Shown here: positions 22,402-33,400 of the stretch, piece by piece
Layout of the letters: every line of letters begins with the position of its first letter
Numbering within the stretch: the stretch's first letter is position 1
Assembly (NCBI RefSeq): GCF_036850765.1
Contig: NC_089493.1
Coordinates: 299,563,739-299,627,738, forward strand
Length of the DNA: 64,000 bases
Reading direction: 5' to 3'
Origin: Saccopteryx bilineata
Lineage: Eukaryota > Chordata > Mammalia > Chiroptera > Emballonuridae
Notes under the pieces: generated by a model
Told to the model about the DNA's origin: nothing
Databases searched by the model: none
The model's input: the letters and a program-made list of their open reading frames with translations, nothing else
Program-made: the position numbers and the translations under genes

Positions 22402-23756
22402 CATTTGGGTCAGAACCGAGCAGCCCTGCGGGAGGAAGTCAACACCCCCCCCCCCACAGAGCTGGACAGCCCGCCTGGTGTTGGGAATGCCCGTGGCTCA
22501 CTGTCAGAGGTCGAAGGGGGCAGGAAAAACAGTGGTGGACTGTGGGTTAGGGCGACCCCCAGGGCGTCCCCAGCGAAGCCCTGGTCCAGGGCGAGCGGAG
22601 GTCATCACAAGTGACCAGTGTCAGGAGCTGAGCCTCACAGCAGGGCGGTGGCCACCCCACCCATGGTCCCAGGAGGGGAGACTGAAAGGGGTGGTCAAGC
22701 CTTCCTACAAAGCCGGGGGCCACAGGAGACGGGAGGAAGGGCCAGGACTGAAAAAAAAAACCCCATGGTGCCCGGTCCGCGCAGGCGAGGGGGACTCCAC
22801 AGATGCCCCCAGCATGAGGCAGCTGGGCCCCGAACGCAGGTCAGCGGAGAGCACGTCCAGGGGCTGAGCCCCATGCCTGCAACACCCGAAACCTGCGTAC
22901 ACTAAGACCGTGCGCGGACCAGGGGCACCCACAGGGCCACCTGCTATAATAATAATAATAGCCGCGGTCAGAACTGAGGGATCACACGCAGGCGGTCAGC
23001 CGGGAACTGGACTCCTTGCCCTCTTTCACTTTTCACTGGATCTCTCAGGAGTGGACGTTTCCACCATGGGGTGCGGGTGAAGAGGTAAGGTCAGGGGACA
23101 GCAGGCTCCCCACGCTGGCGTCAGGGAAGCAGGAGCCGCTTGGAGAAGTGGGTGTTGCGTTGGGCGGCGCACAGCAGGCCGTCATGGTGGTTGGGCGGAG
23201 GAGCCCCGCATTCCCACGTCCCTGGGACCACCACGGGAGCGGTCCCCGGTGGGCTGAGTGTCAGGCTGATCAAAGCTGCCTCTGGCAGACGCTGCCCAGG
23301 TACCTCCCCGGTGCCACTGGCAGCAGCAGGCGGGGGTGGAGAACTGCCGGGCCCCGTGCGCTCCAAGGCGGTTGCCGGGGAAACTGGCGGGAGTGCAGAC
23401 AGCTGGACGAAGGGCGGGTCCCGCAGACGCACGTGGACGCCCATGTTAATCAGGGGACGCGGCGCTGCCGGGTGCATGCCGGGATAGAGGCACGCAGAGC
23501 GGCAGGCTGGGGACGCGCCTGTCCCTCGCTGCGCGCACGGAGGGGGGGCGCGTGCGTGTTGGGTTGGACCGTCTGAACGTCCAGAAGAGACACTGTATCC
23601 TAAATATGCGCGTGCACGCGTGTGCAGGCGCCTGGCGACCCCAGAAAGCGCTCGGCCTGGTGGCAGGCGTGTGGTCCTCAGTCTGGGCTCGGTCCCGGGA
23701 GGAAGCGGGGACCCCGTGGCTTGGGACTCGGACCAAACACAGGAACATCTGCCCCG
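22402..23756. other. Unique GC-rich sequence with short (AAT)n
   Basis: (AAT)n lies at about 22944-22960. Overlapping open frames on both strands show no domain or splice logic. No gene is called. Confidence 0.45.
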
Positions 23757-25014
23757 GCCTCCTCCCCCTCCTCCCCCCCTTCTCCTCCCTCCCTCCTCCC
23801 CCCCTCCTCCCTCTCCTCCTCCCCCCTCCTCCCTCTCCTCCTCCCCTCCTCCTCCTTCTCCTCCTCCTTCTCCTCCTCCTTCTCCCCCTCCTCCTCCCCC
23901 TCTTCCTCCTTCTCCTCCTCCCTCCTCCTCCTCCTCCTTCTCCACCTCTTCCTCCTTTTCCTCCTCCCCCTCTTCCTCCTTCTCCCCCTCTTCCTCCTCC
24001 TCCTCCTTCTCCTCCTGCTCCTCCTCCTCCTCTTTCCTCCTCCTCCTCCTCCTCTTCCTCCACCTCTCCTCTTCCTCCTCTTCCTTCTCCTCTTCATCTT
24101 CCTCCTCCTCTCTTCTCCTCCTCCCCCTCTTCCTCCTTCTCCTCCTCCCTCCTCCTTCTCCTCCTCCTTCTCCCCCTCCTCCTCCCCCTCTTCCTCCTTC
24201 TCCTCCTCCCTCCTCCTCCTCCTCCTTCTCCACCTCTTCCTCCTTTTCCTCCTCCCCCTCTTCCTCCTTCTCCCCCTCTTCCTCCTCCTCCTCCTTCTCC
24301 TCCTGCTCCTCCTCCTCCTCTTTCCTCCTCCTCCTCCTCTTCCTCCACCTCTCCTCTTCCTCCTCTTCCTTCTCCTCTTCATCTTCCTCCTCCTCTCTTC
24401 TCCTCCTCCCCCTCTTCCTCCTTCTCCTCCTCCCTCCTCCTCCTCCTCCTCCTTCTCCCCCTCCTCCTCCCCCTCTTCCTCCTTCTTCTCCTCCCTCCTC
24501 CTCCTCCTCCTCCTCTTCCTTCTCCACCTCTTCCTCCTTTTCCTCCTCCCCCTCTTCCTCCTTCTCCCCCTCTTCCTCCTCCTCCTCCTCCCTCCTCCTC
24601 CTCCTCCTCCTCTTCCTTCTCCACCTCTTCCTCCTTTTCCTCCTCCCCCTCTTCCTCCTTCTCCCCCTCTTCCTCCTCCTCCTCCTCCCTCCTCCTCCTC
24701 CTCCTTCTCCCCCTCTTCCTCCTCCTCCTCCTTCTCCTCCTGCTCCTCCTCCTCCTCTTTCCTCCTCCTCCTCCTCTTCCTCCACCTCTCCTCTTCCTCC
24801 TCTTCCTTCTCCTCTTCATCTTCCTCCTCCTCTCTTCTCCTCCTCCCCCTCTTCCTCCTTCTCCTCCTCCCTCCTCCTCCTCCTCCTCCTCCTTCTCCAC
24901 CTCTTCCTCCTTTTCCTCCTCCCCCTCTTCCTCCTTCTCCCCCTCTTCCTCCTCCTCCTCCCCCTCCTCCTCCTCCTCCTGCTCCTCCTCCTCCTCCTCC
25001 TCCTCTTCCTCGTC
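23757..25014. repeat. 1.26-kb homopyrimidine (TCC/CTT) satellite-like tract
   Basis: The plus strand is almost entirely C and T. Marker purines reveal higher-order copies: the words tcctgctcctcc (about 24012, 24300, 24738) and cttcatcttcctcc (about 24091, 24378, 24816) recur together at the same internal spacing, so blocks of roughly 290-440 bp were duplicated. Long open frames on both strands (Ser/Pro/Leu or Glu/Arg/Gly) are compositional. Confidence 0.97.
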
Positions 25015-26999
25015 GTCTGCGCACCTGTCCCGGGAGCATTGTCACCAACGACGGGAAGGGAAGGAGAGACCCAGGGACCCTAATGCCCGTCTCCTGTCTC
25101 CTCTTCACAGTGGTGGCCGCGTCCGCTGTCAACTCACGAGTCAGGGTGCCCCCTCGAACACCCAAGTGGTTCTGGCATCTGGGAAGTCACAGCTCTCTAA
25201 GCGCTCCGGGCGTTCCACGCAGATCCTCTTACGGGGCACGTCTGCCTCCCCACCCCCACCCCCGTCCACTGTGGTCCGTTCAGTGGAGGGAGGAGCTCTC
25301 GAGATTAGGCTGCACGGGTTTGTGTGAAGGTGATGAATGTCACGTGGCAGAGAGGAGCCCGGTTGGCTGGCCGGAAAGCATTTCCCGCTGTGTGTGTGTG
25401 TGTGTGTTGGGGGGGTGTCCGCGTGGCCCCCCTCAGCCACGTGGCGGGCCTGGTCCCATCAGCCCAGGTGTGCACAAAACAAACAGATGCAGGAAGGGAG
25501 ATGTGGGCCTTCCCCTGAGCTGGAGAGTCCGTCTCCCGCCCTCGGACATCGGTGCTCCCGGTTCTGGGGGCTTCTGGTGTGGACGGAATGGGTACCTCTG
25601 GTTTTCCCGGGTGTCTGGTTTTCAGACATGCCGCTGGAACCTGCCAGCTTCCTTTATCCGCCGAGGAAATCCGTCGTGATCAGTGTCTTTGTATAGATAA
25701 CTTTTTATCTGAACCTCAACCTCCATCTATGTCTCTCTCTCTCTCTCTCTCCATTTATACTCTATTAGTTCTCTTTCTCTGAACTTATTTCCATCTCAGC
25801 AGCAGGTGTGACCACCACGCGCAAAGGCCCTTGAGCCTGGGAACATGAGGGGGCCCCCACCTGACCGGGTTGACCAGGCAGCCCCAGAATGTCCCCATCC
25901 CTCCGCCCCGGAATGGCTGCAATTGACTTATTCACTCAACGCATTGCGCACGCATGGAGCCCAGCCGGACTCTGTTGGCACAAATCAGTGGGAACGCTTC
26001 AGAGGGGGAGCCCCCCAGAAACCCCACGCATAGGAGGGACAGATCCGTGGGCCACCAGGGCGAGCGCCACGGGGTTGGCCCAGCCGTGGGTGGGCGCGTG
26101 GACGGCTCCTGCATGCCCCGGTCACTTCTGTACCCCTGGCAGCATAGCGGAGGACACATGAGCCACCCTTTCCGCTGCCTCTCCGCCCTCGGGGACACAG
26201 GGGCGCTTCTGGGGGCGGGGTGACCCACGCCCAGCGCATGCTAGGAAGGGTGTTGGGTGATGCAGGGACCTTACGCACAGGCGCAGGGCCTGTCCCAATG
26301 ACAGAAGGCGTCCACAAAAGCAGCCGTGGACGGTGGACTTAATTAAACGTTCTTTTCCTCTCTCCCTGTCTCTCTCTGCGTGACCTTGACCTTCACCACG
26401 TTGAGAGTAAGTGCTATTTCATTCTGCAAATGGCAGCCTCAAGGTCCCCAAAGCGGGGACCTTTCCCGGTTCACCAGGAACGTCCTGGGGCGACCGCCCC
26501 TCCAAAACCCCAAGCGAGTTTTGGGGGCCACTGGACGAATCCGCTGTTGTCTTTTATTTATTTATTTCCTTCCAATGTTCTCTGCGCTTTGCCGTCTGGT
26601 GGCAACTCTCTTTCTTGCTTGACCTTTCTTAAAATTGTTATTATTGAAGAAGATCACGTGGACAGGGGGGACACAGTGGTCATCACTGAGGTGCTTGCTC
26701 AGAACGAGTGGAACCCCCACCAGACAGTGACCGCTGCCTATTGTACAAGTGGACACTCTTGTGAGGCAGAGTGTCCGGTTTGACCCCCACCCCCCCGTCC
26801 GCCACCGGCCATGTCCTTCCCGTCATGGACACTGGAGGGGATGGGGAGGGTGTCCCAGAGCCTACAGCGTCTGTCTGTCTGTCTGTCCAGGGCATGGGTC
26901 ATGAGCCCGCACAACCTCTAATGACCCAGGGTGGTCTGCGGCACGCACAGGGACGGGAGGAGTGAGGGAGAGAGGGAGTCCTGACTGGCTCCCTCGCGC
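25015..26999. other. Unique GC-rich sequence with (TG)n and (CT)n
   Basis: (TG)n near 25389-25406 and (CT)n near 25733-25752. The AT-rich line at 26545-26570 has no recognised origin. No exon is supported. Confidence 0.45.
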
Positions 27000-27195
27000 T
27001 CGCTCGCTCGGAGGAGGAATAGGACCCCGTAATCTATGCAGATGTAGGCTAATGACTTAATCGCTCGCATCTGTAAATCGGATTATCGGAAAAGAAATTA
27101 CCGCCGTGATCGAATTACGGATGCGTATCGGGGAATCGCCCGACTAATCGGTGTCGTTAATCGGTCATCTTGAAAGCTGATATTAACAGCATCCA
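27000..27195. promoter_or_regulatory. Candidate conserved element rich in TAATCG/CGATTA words
   Basis: A 190-bp AT-rich island contains ccgtaatctatgcag, aggctaatgacttaatcgc, aaatcggattatcgg, gatcgaattacggatgcg, gactaatcggtgtcgttaatc and gctgatattaacagc. Many TAAT(C/G) homeodomain-like sites occur on both strands and CpGs are retained. Conservation is inferred from texture. Confidence 0.4.
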
Positions 27196-28204
27196 TCTCG
27201 CTGGAAGGTAAACACAGTTGTACCGGGTGAAACGGAACTCGGGTCGGCCGGGAGGGGTCGGAACCTCCGAGAGGCTTGGGTCAGGGGTGTTGTGGCAGAG
27301 TGGGGACGGGGAGGGGGGAGGGTGAGGGGGTGGCCCACGTGTGGGTCACAGAATGCACCCCTCCCCCCCCGGGGGCCGGGAGGAAAGACAGGTGATGTCA
27401 CTGCGTTTCCTGAGCATTCCTGGGTAAAGAAGGACACCTGGGAGCAATTTGTTACCGGAAAGTTCTGAAGGCTCGGGGAGACGGGTCCCTTAAGGAGCGC
27501 GGCTGAGCGTTGACTCACGGGGCCTCTAGATGAATGTGTGAAATCCCAACAAAGGAATCCCTGATGGGCCCAGCAGGGACCCGGTGGGGGACGTGTCCTG
27601 TTTCCACGTTGACCGAATCAGTGCTCTTGTCTCCGAGTGACAACGTATCGCCAAGGTGGGGACCCTCACGGTCCTTGCCAGGGGGAACCGTCACAAGAGA
27701 CGGAAGTCCTGAGGCGCTGGGTGTCCCGCACGCTGTCCTCATCGGTCAGGGCCGCCGGACGGCTGGCCTTTGGAGAGGAGCCCCTCAAACATCCCTCCTG
27801 CCACCGGGGACAGTCGGAGCTCCGGGACCCTGGTGGCACTCGCTATCCACGGAGAGAGGTCAGCTCTGGTGCAACTGGCCTTTCACTGGCCCGCGGACCC
27901 GGAAGGGGGCAGTTTCCGGGCTGGACCCAGCGCTGGACTGAAGTAGACACCGTGTCTTCCTCACCAGCGTGGTCACTGTGGGAAGGGGGGGGTGAGGACA
28001 CGGAGGGCGGCTCTCTCCATCAAAGTCAAGCGCACGGGCACGGTCCTGTTCGCCAGGGTCACCGTCCCACGGTTGCATTTCGCGGATTCGTCTTGAGAAA
28101 CGGGAAGTTGATGGGTTGTGACCAACATCGCCCCGTTTCTCCCCAAATCCAGCCCCGGATGATCAGCTTTCTACTCGCTGTTTCTGTGAGGTTGAGATGA
28201 AGGT
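27196..28204. other. Unique GC-rich sequence
   Basis: No repeat, exon or RNA feature is recognised. Overlapping open frames only. Confidence 0.45.
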
Positions 28205-28371
28205 GCCACAAATAAGGGACACTATGTGGAATTTGTCTTTCTCCGTCTCTGACTTATCTCACTGAGTGGAATGTTCCCCAGGTCTATCTCCATTGGCAAC
28301 AAGGATTTCCTTCCCTTTTCATGGCTCAGTAATATTTCATTGCATATATATATGCAATGTTTGTATATATA
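28205..28371 (+). mobile_element. L1 3' fragment (target of mariner copy 2)
   Basis: Contains tctgacttatctcactgag, ccattggcaacaaggatttc and catggctcagtaatatttc, typical of L1 3' regions. The mariner at 28372 sits in its TA-rich end. Confidence 0.8.
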
Positions 28372-28972
28372 CAGTGTGTCGGTAAAGGCATGGTGCACTT
28401 TTGACCGGTCACAGAAAAGCAACAAAAGATGATAGAAATGTGAAATCTGCACCAAATAAAAGCAAAACCCTCCCAGTTTCTGTAGGATGATGTGGCAGCA
28501 TGTGCGCATGCACAGATGATGATGTCACACCGTGTACACAGCAGAGCAGCCCACGGCCATGCCAGTCGAGATGTGGACGGTACAGAGGAAAGTTCAGTGT
28601 GTTCTGTGGCTCGCTCAATTCGAATCCGTGACCAAAGTGCAACGTGAATATCGGCGCGTTTATAACGAAGCGCCACCACATAGGAATAACATGACTCGGT
28701 GGGATAAGCAGTTGAAGGAAACGGGCAGTTTGGTGGAGAAACCCCGTTCTGGTAGGTTATCCATCAGTCAGTGACGAGTCTGTAGAGGCTATACGGGATA
28801 GCTACCTAAGGAGCCCTAAAAAATCTGTGCGTGAGCCCACATCAAACTGCACTGAATAGGTATGAAACTGGGAGAGTTTTCCTTTAATTTGGTGCAGATT
28901 TCACATTTCTATCGTCTTTTGTTGCTTTCCTGTGACCGGTCAAAAGTGCACCGTGACTTTACGGACACACTG
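28372..28972 (+). mobile_element. Non-autonomous mariner/Tc1-type transposon (copy 2)
   Basis: Inverted repeats of about 105 bp (cagtgtgtc.gtaaag outer ends) and TA on both sides. The interior keeps an N-terminal transposase-like frame at 28532-28774 (EYRRVYNEAPPHRNNMTRW, LKETGSLVEKPRSG). After a frameshift near 28770 it continues as RDSYLRSPKKSVREP and stops just before the right repeat. The catalytic DDE/D region is deleted. The layout matches copy 1, so both derive from one deleted ancestor. Confidence 0.88.
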
Positions 28973-29545
28973 TATATAAACAGAAGAAGTATATAATATA
29001 GCACATATGTATACAATATATAGACTATAAACAGAATACTTGGATAGAATATAGAGAGAATATATAAAAATTTTTGGATATAAATAAACTGCATGTACCT
29101 TTAAGACACACATATGCATTTTAATACATTGCATATAATATATGCATTATTTGTAATAATAGATACATTTTAATATATAAGAGTATGTAATATAGAATAT
29201 ATAGATACAATATACAGATTATAATATATATAAAATATGTAAAAGAGTACATAATGTAGAATATAGATACACCATATATATAACATAAAATATATACTAC
29301 ATACTCTCTATATATATATAGTTTTATATAATGGATATAAAATGTAGATGTGTATCTCTATCTAGAGCATATAGTATAGAATATAAAGATACAGTGTACA
29401 GAGAATAAAAATAAAATATTTGGATAAAATACATAGAGAATATATAAAGAGATAATACATGCAGTATGCATATATGTCACATGTTATTTTTGTATACAGT
29501 GGTCAACAAACTCTTAGATGTTCACACCTCTAAATATTTAAACAA
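28973..29545. repeat. AT-rich low-complexity region
   Basis: About 570 bp of TATA/ATAT-rich sequence, apparently expanded from the L1 3' AT-rich end beside the mariner. Repeated words are tatagaatat, atataaaatat and gagaatatataaa. Confidence 0.85.
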
Positions 29546-29549
29546 TTAT

Positions 29550-29775
29550 TATTATTTTTAATTCAGTGAGATGAGGGAAGGCAGAGACAGACTCCCACAT
29601 GCAGCACGATTGGGATCTACCCAGCAAGCCCACTAGGGGGCGATGCTCTGCCCACCTGGGCCCCTTGCTCCACTGCTCAGCAACCAAGCTCTTCTTAGCA
29701 CCTGAGGTGGAGGCCACGAAGACATCTTCACCAGCGGGGGCCAACTTGCTGCAATTGAGTCATGGCTGCAGGAGG

Positions 29776-29811
<36 letters not shown>

Positions 29812-29927
29812 CAAGGGAGAAGGGTGGAGAAGCAGATGGGCTCTTCTCCTGTGTACCCTGACCGGGAATCGAACCCAGGACTTCCACACGCCGGGCTGAT
29901 GCTCTACCACTGAGCCAACCAGCCAGG
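29550..29927 (-). mobile_element. Older tRNA-derived SINE type B
   Basis: Head at about 29927 (tggctggttggctcagtggt on the minus strand) and a GA-rich body with (GA)n near 29780-29810. No convincing TSD. Diverged from the young type B copies. Confidence 0.88.
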
Positions 29928-30409
29928 AAATTCATGGTGCAATGCAGGGGCAAGGAAGAGAGACCCACTCTGTCTACCTGAACAAAAGGGCAGAAAAGCT
30001 GACACTTCAGGGCAGTCCCTGAAAAGCAGCCTTTACACTGAAGAGGATGATGGAACCCCAATGTCCCCAGTTTGAGGGTCTGTTCCCCCAGATCTTGACT
30101 GAAGATTTCCTGCACACTGTTCTTGCTGGTCTACCCTGACCACTCCTCATTCTGGCCATGAGCTGTCCCCCTGGACTGGTGGCCGCCTCCCTCCCGTCTC
30201 TGCCTCCGTCCCCACGTGGCTTCTCCTCTGTGTCTGTGTCTCCTCCTCCGTCTCTTCTCAGGTCCCTGTCACTGGGAGCATGCAGGGTCCCCCTGACCCA
30301 GGGTGACTCCTTTCAGACCCCTTCCCTTCATCCCATCTGCAGAGACCCAACTGCCAAATAAAGTCTCCGTGACGACACAAGTGTCCCAGTCTGCCCGGCC
30401 AGCCGCATG
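29928..30409. other. Unique sequence, no feature seen
   Basis: Unique sequence, partly CT-rich. No gene is seen. Confidence 0.45.
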
Positions 30410-30600
30410 TGGCTTGGGCCACTGACGGATTGGGTGTTTAATTGCATTAATTACACTCAATCTACATTTAAAACACCACATATGGCCACGGCGTGCGTGG
30501 GAATATGGCCGGGTTTGACGAACGGATGGAAGGTTTAATTGGATTAATTGTAATTAATGAACACTTAAGCAGCCACATGGGGCCGGTGGCTGCGGGCTGT
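30410..30600. promoter_or_regulatory. Candidate conserved element with paired TTAATTG/ATTAAT clusters
   Basis: Two AT-rich cores, gtttaattgcattaattaca (about 30438) and taattggattaattgtaatt (about 30536), are both followed by a cacatatggcc/cacatggggcc-type word. They may be an ancient duplication. The many TAAT sites suit homeodomain binding. Conservation is inferred. Confidence 0.4.
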
Positions 30601-30659
30601 GTTGGAGAGCGTCATGACGGGCACATGTCCCATGGACTTGGGACCCCTCCCTTCAACCG

Positions 30660-30720
30660 GAAAGTGTTGGTTGACTGAGCACCTACGATGTGCGGTGCTC
30701 TGCGGGCGTGACACCTGCTG
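30660..30720. mobile_element. Possible L2/MIR-type ancient remnant
   Basis: The words ggttgactgagcacctacga and tgtgcggtgctctgc resemble the conserved 3' word of L2-type elements. Very short, so low confidence. Confidence 0.3.
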
Positions 30721-30833
30721 TCCGCACGGAGGGGACATTGTCACAGACAGAAGAACAGGTGCGTCAGGAGAGAACACAGCTGCGTGAGGGTGATGGGTGC
30801 AGGTGGGGGTCAAGCATGTACATTCGGTGTCCA

Positions 30834-30937
30834 CTGCTCAGCAACCAAGCTCTTCTTAGCACCTGAGGTGGAGGCCATGGAACCATCTTCACCAGCGGGG
30901 GACCAACTTGCTGCAATTGAGACATGGCTGCAGGAGG

Positions 30938-30983
<46 letters not shown>

Positions 30984-30989
30984 CAAGGT
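30834..30989 (-). mobile_element. Internal SINE type B fragment inserted with an 18-bp TSD
   Basis: Matches only the middle of the older type B SINE (compare 29675-29815), without the tRNA-like head or 3' tail. It is bounded by a perfect 18-bp duplication atgtacattcggtgtcca (30816-30833 and 30990-31007). It carries a longer (GA)n than its relative. Confidence 0.9.
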
Positions 30990-31007
30990 ATGTACATTCG
31001 GTGTCCA

Positions 31008-33400
31008 TATCTGGCTCTCATGGCTGTTAGCGACAGGAGGTCATTCCGGAGAAGCCGTGGGCAAGAGCGGAAGGGGCTCAGCTCCGGTCACTCAACCTCT
31101 GCCTGCCTCAGTTTCTCCGCACGCCCAGAGAGGGTCAGGGCAGAATGTGCCGTGAGGACCGCGTGAGCCCACAGAGCAGAGATCGTCACGGAGAGGTTGA
31201 CGCTCTTGTCGGTGCCGACGGACAGCGAGGGCCGTTGCCCAGACGGTCTGGGCCCCAGCGGACGTCCCTGTGCGCATCCGGGAAACGCCACCGGATGGGT
31301 GGATGCCAGGAGCTGCATCCGGGAGCCGGGAGCTCATGGCGGGATGAGCTTGGATTGCTGGTGACCAGACCACAAGCACTTCCTCCCGAACAAGGTGTCA
31401 GAACGTTCCCCCGCCCGGCACCGTGGGCCGGGCAATGTTTTACGAGAGGCTCCGCCCGAGAGGACTTGGATGGTGACATCCGTCTCCCAGGAGCCCCGCC
31501 TTCCTGGGTACCTGGTGCGTGATCCGTAAACCGGGGGCAGGAGGGGGCGACGAGGAGGACGCCCCAATTCCCGGGGTCTCCGGGACGGAACAAAAACAAA
31601 GTCACACACGCCATTCAGAACGCATAGACACGGGGCAGCTCTCTCCATGGTTACGTCTCCTTGGAGACCATACGGAGATGAGTCCGAGTGGGGAGATGGC
31701 GGGAGGACAGAGAGCCGAACGGGTTCCTCGTCCGTTGGACCCAAACGCTCATCCGCAGGAAGAAACTCAAACCCAGAGGAAAGGGCCAGAGTCCAGCGAC
31801 CGACCGGGCAGAAAGATCAGAGCTCATGGCTGCTCCTCTACAAGGTGTCAGATCTCTGCCCGGAGCCAAGTTCGTGAGGGTTCCGGGCAGCCCCCCACCC
31901 ACCCAGGCAGGCAGCCGGGGAGGGGGGTCTATGGGGGGGGGAGGCTGTCCTGGGAGCCTTCCCGAGGCCGAGCCCGGAGCCGGACCTGGGAGGTCTGGCC
32001 AGAGAACAGGGCGGCTCCGGTTTCACTTGCCTATTGGAACGGCTCACGCCAGGGCCACTTGGCTCTGGACGAAGATATCACACCTTTCTTGGAAACGAGA
32101 CCTGGTTGTGAGGAAGGGAGGCTTCAGCCCTGCCTCTCCCCCCCCACCCCCCACACCGCCCCAAAGAATTTTTCATACGTGGACAACGGACCCCGATTCG
32201 ATCAGCTTCCCTGTTGTGACGTTGACAGTTAAGAACAGTCGGTCAGAGAACGAGGCCGCCGACAAGACCAAACACTTAAAACAGGGCGGCGGGCGGCGGA
32301 TCCCGGAGTGGACACTGGTGCCCAGGGCGCGGGCAGGAATGTGTCTTTATGGCAGAGAGTGGAAACAGGAAACCGCACGGCTGGGCCTCCAAGGAGACCT
32401 GTGACGTCCAGCGAGCGGAGTGGACGGCCGTGCGTGGCGGCTCACAGGCGCTCGGCTGGTCCGGGCCACGGCGTGGGGCTGCCCGTCCATCCAGGAACTG
32501 TTTGCATAGGGTCCGAGCCAGATTGCTGCCACCGGACATCGTGGGGGGCCCCTGGCCACCTGCGGACTCTTGTGCCCTGGCTGGTGGCTCCTGAGAATGT
32601 GGGACTGAATGCTGAACGTCATGTCCTTGTCCCCCCCCTTGTCATGTCGGATCAAGAGCCCCCCCATATCGAGCGGTGACCGTACCGGATAGCACAGACT
32701 GGATGGCTCCCAAGATACCCCGTTAACCACGTCACACGGGAATGTTTCCGCGTAGCTGCAGAGGGTCGTGACAGGCGACACTCATCTCTCGCTTGTCCAA
32801 GTTGCGAGAGAGAGAGAGATACACGTCCACTACGCAAGATCCGACTGGGGCTCGCAGAAGTGAAACTGGGGGTGCAGAACCCCCCCCCATACCCTGTGGA
32901 CCAGGGGGGCCAGGGCTGGGTGGGGACCAGGGCATCTCAAAGACATGTGTGTGTGTGCATGTGTGTGAGCTCCCGGCTAAGGTCAGACACAACCTCGTCT
33001 GGAAGGGTGACCTCGTCCCTTTGGGACGACGGGACCCCACAACAGAGACACGGGGCAGCTCCCAGAACTTCGCAGGGATGAGAGGGACAATTGAGGGACA
33101 CAGGTTCAGTACCTGCCTCTTACCCTGTCCCCCCCTCCCCCAGCCCAGGAGTCAAAACTAAAGCAGAAGCCTGCTCACCGCACCCATTAGACACCAAGAG
33201 TGGGCAACGCTGACGGCTAAAATGTGGTGGGAAGGGAACGGGATCAGTGACGGGGGACGGACGTATTCGGCCGCGACACGTGTCCTTCCAGGAAATCACG
33301 TGTATTTCGTTGAAAGAAAGCCACGTGGCCACATCCTCGACCGATTGAAGATGGACATGAGACAGGAAGACGTTCAACCTTCTGGATACATCGGTGCAGC
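31008..33400. other. Unique GC-rich sequence, 2.4 kb
   Basis: Many overlapping open frames on both strands (for example 31519-32232 plus and 31688-32404 plus) are Arg/Pro/Gly-rich, have no recognised domain and overlap each other. No exon is called. (TG)n near 32947-32966. Confidence 0.45.

Noticed and set aside
23121..25679. Open frames up to 685 codons rich in Ser/Pro/Leu or Glu/Arg/Gly
   Set aside because: Product of a homopyrimidine tract, with several overlapping frames on both strands.
31519..32404. Two overlapping 237-238-codon plus-strand open frames in unique DNA
   Set aside because: They overlap in different frames, are GC-driven with Arg/Pro/Gly bias, and have no domain or splice evidence.
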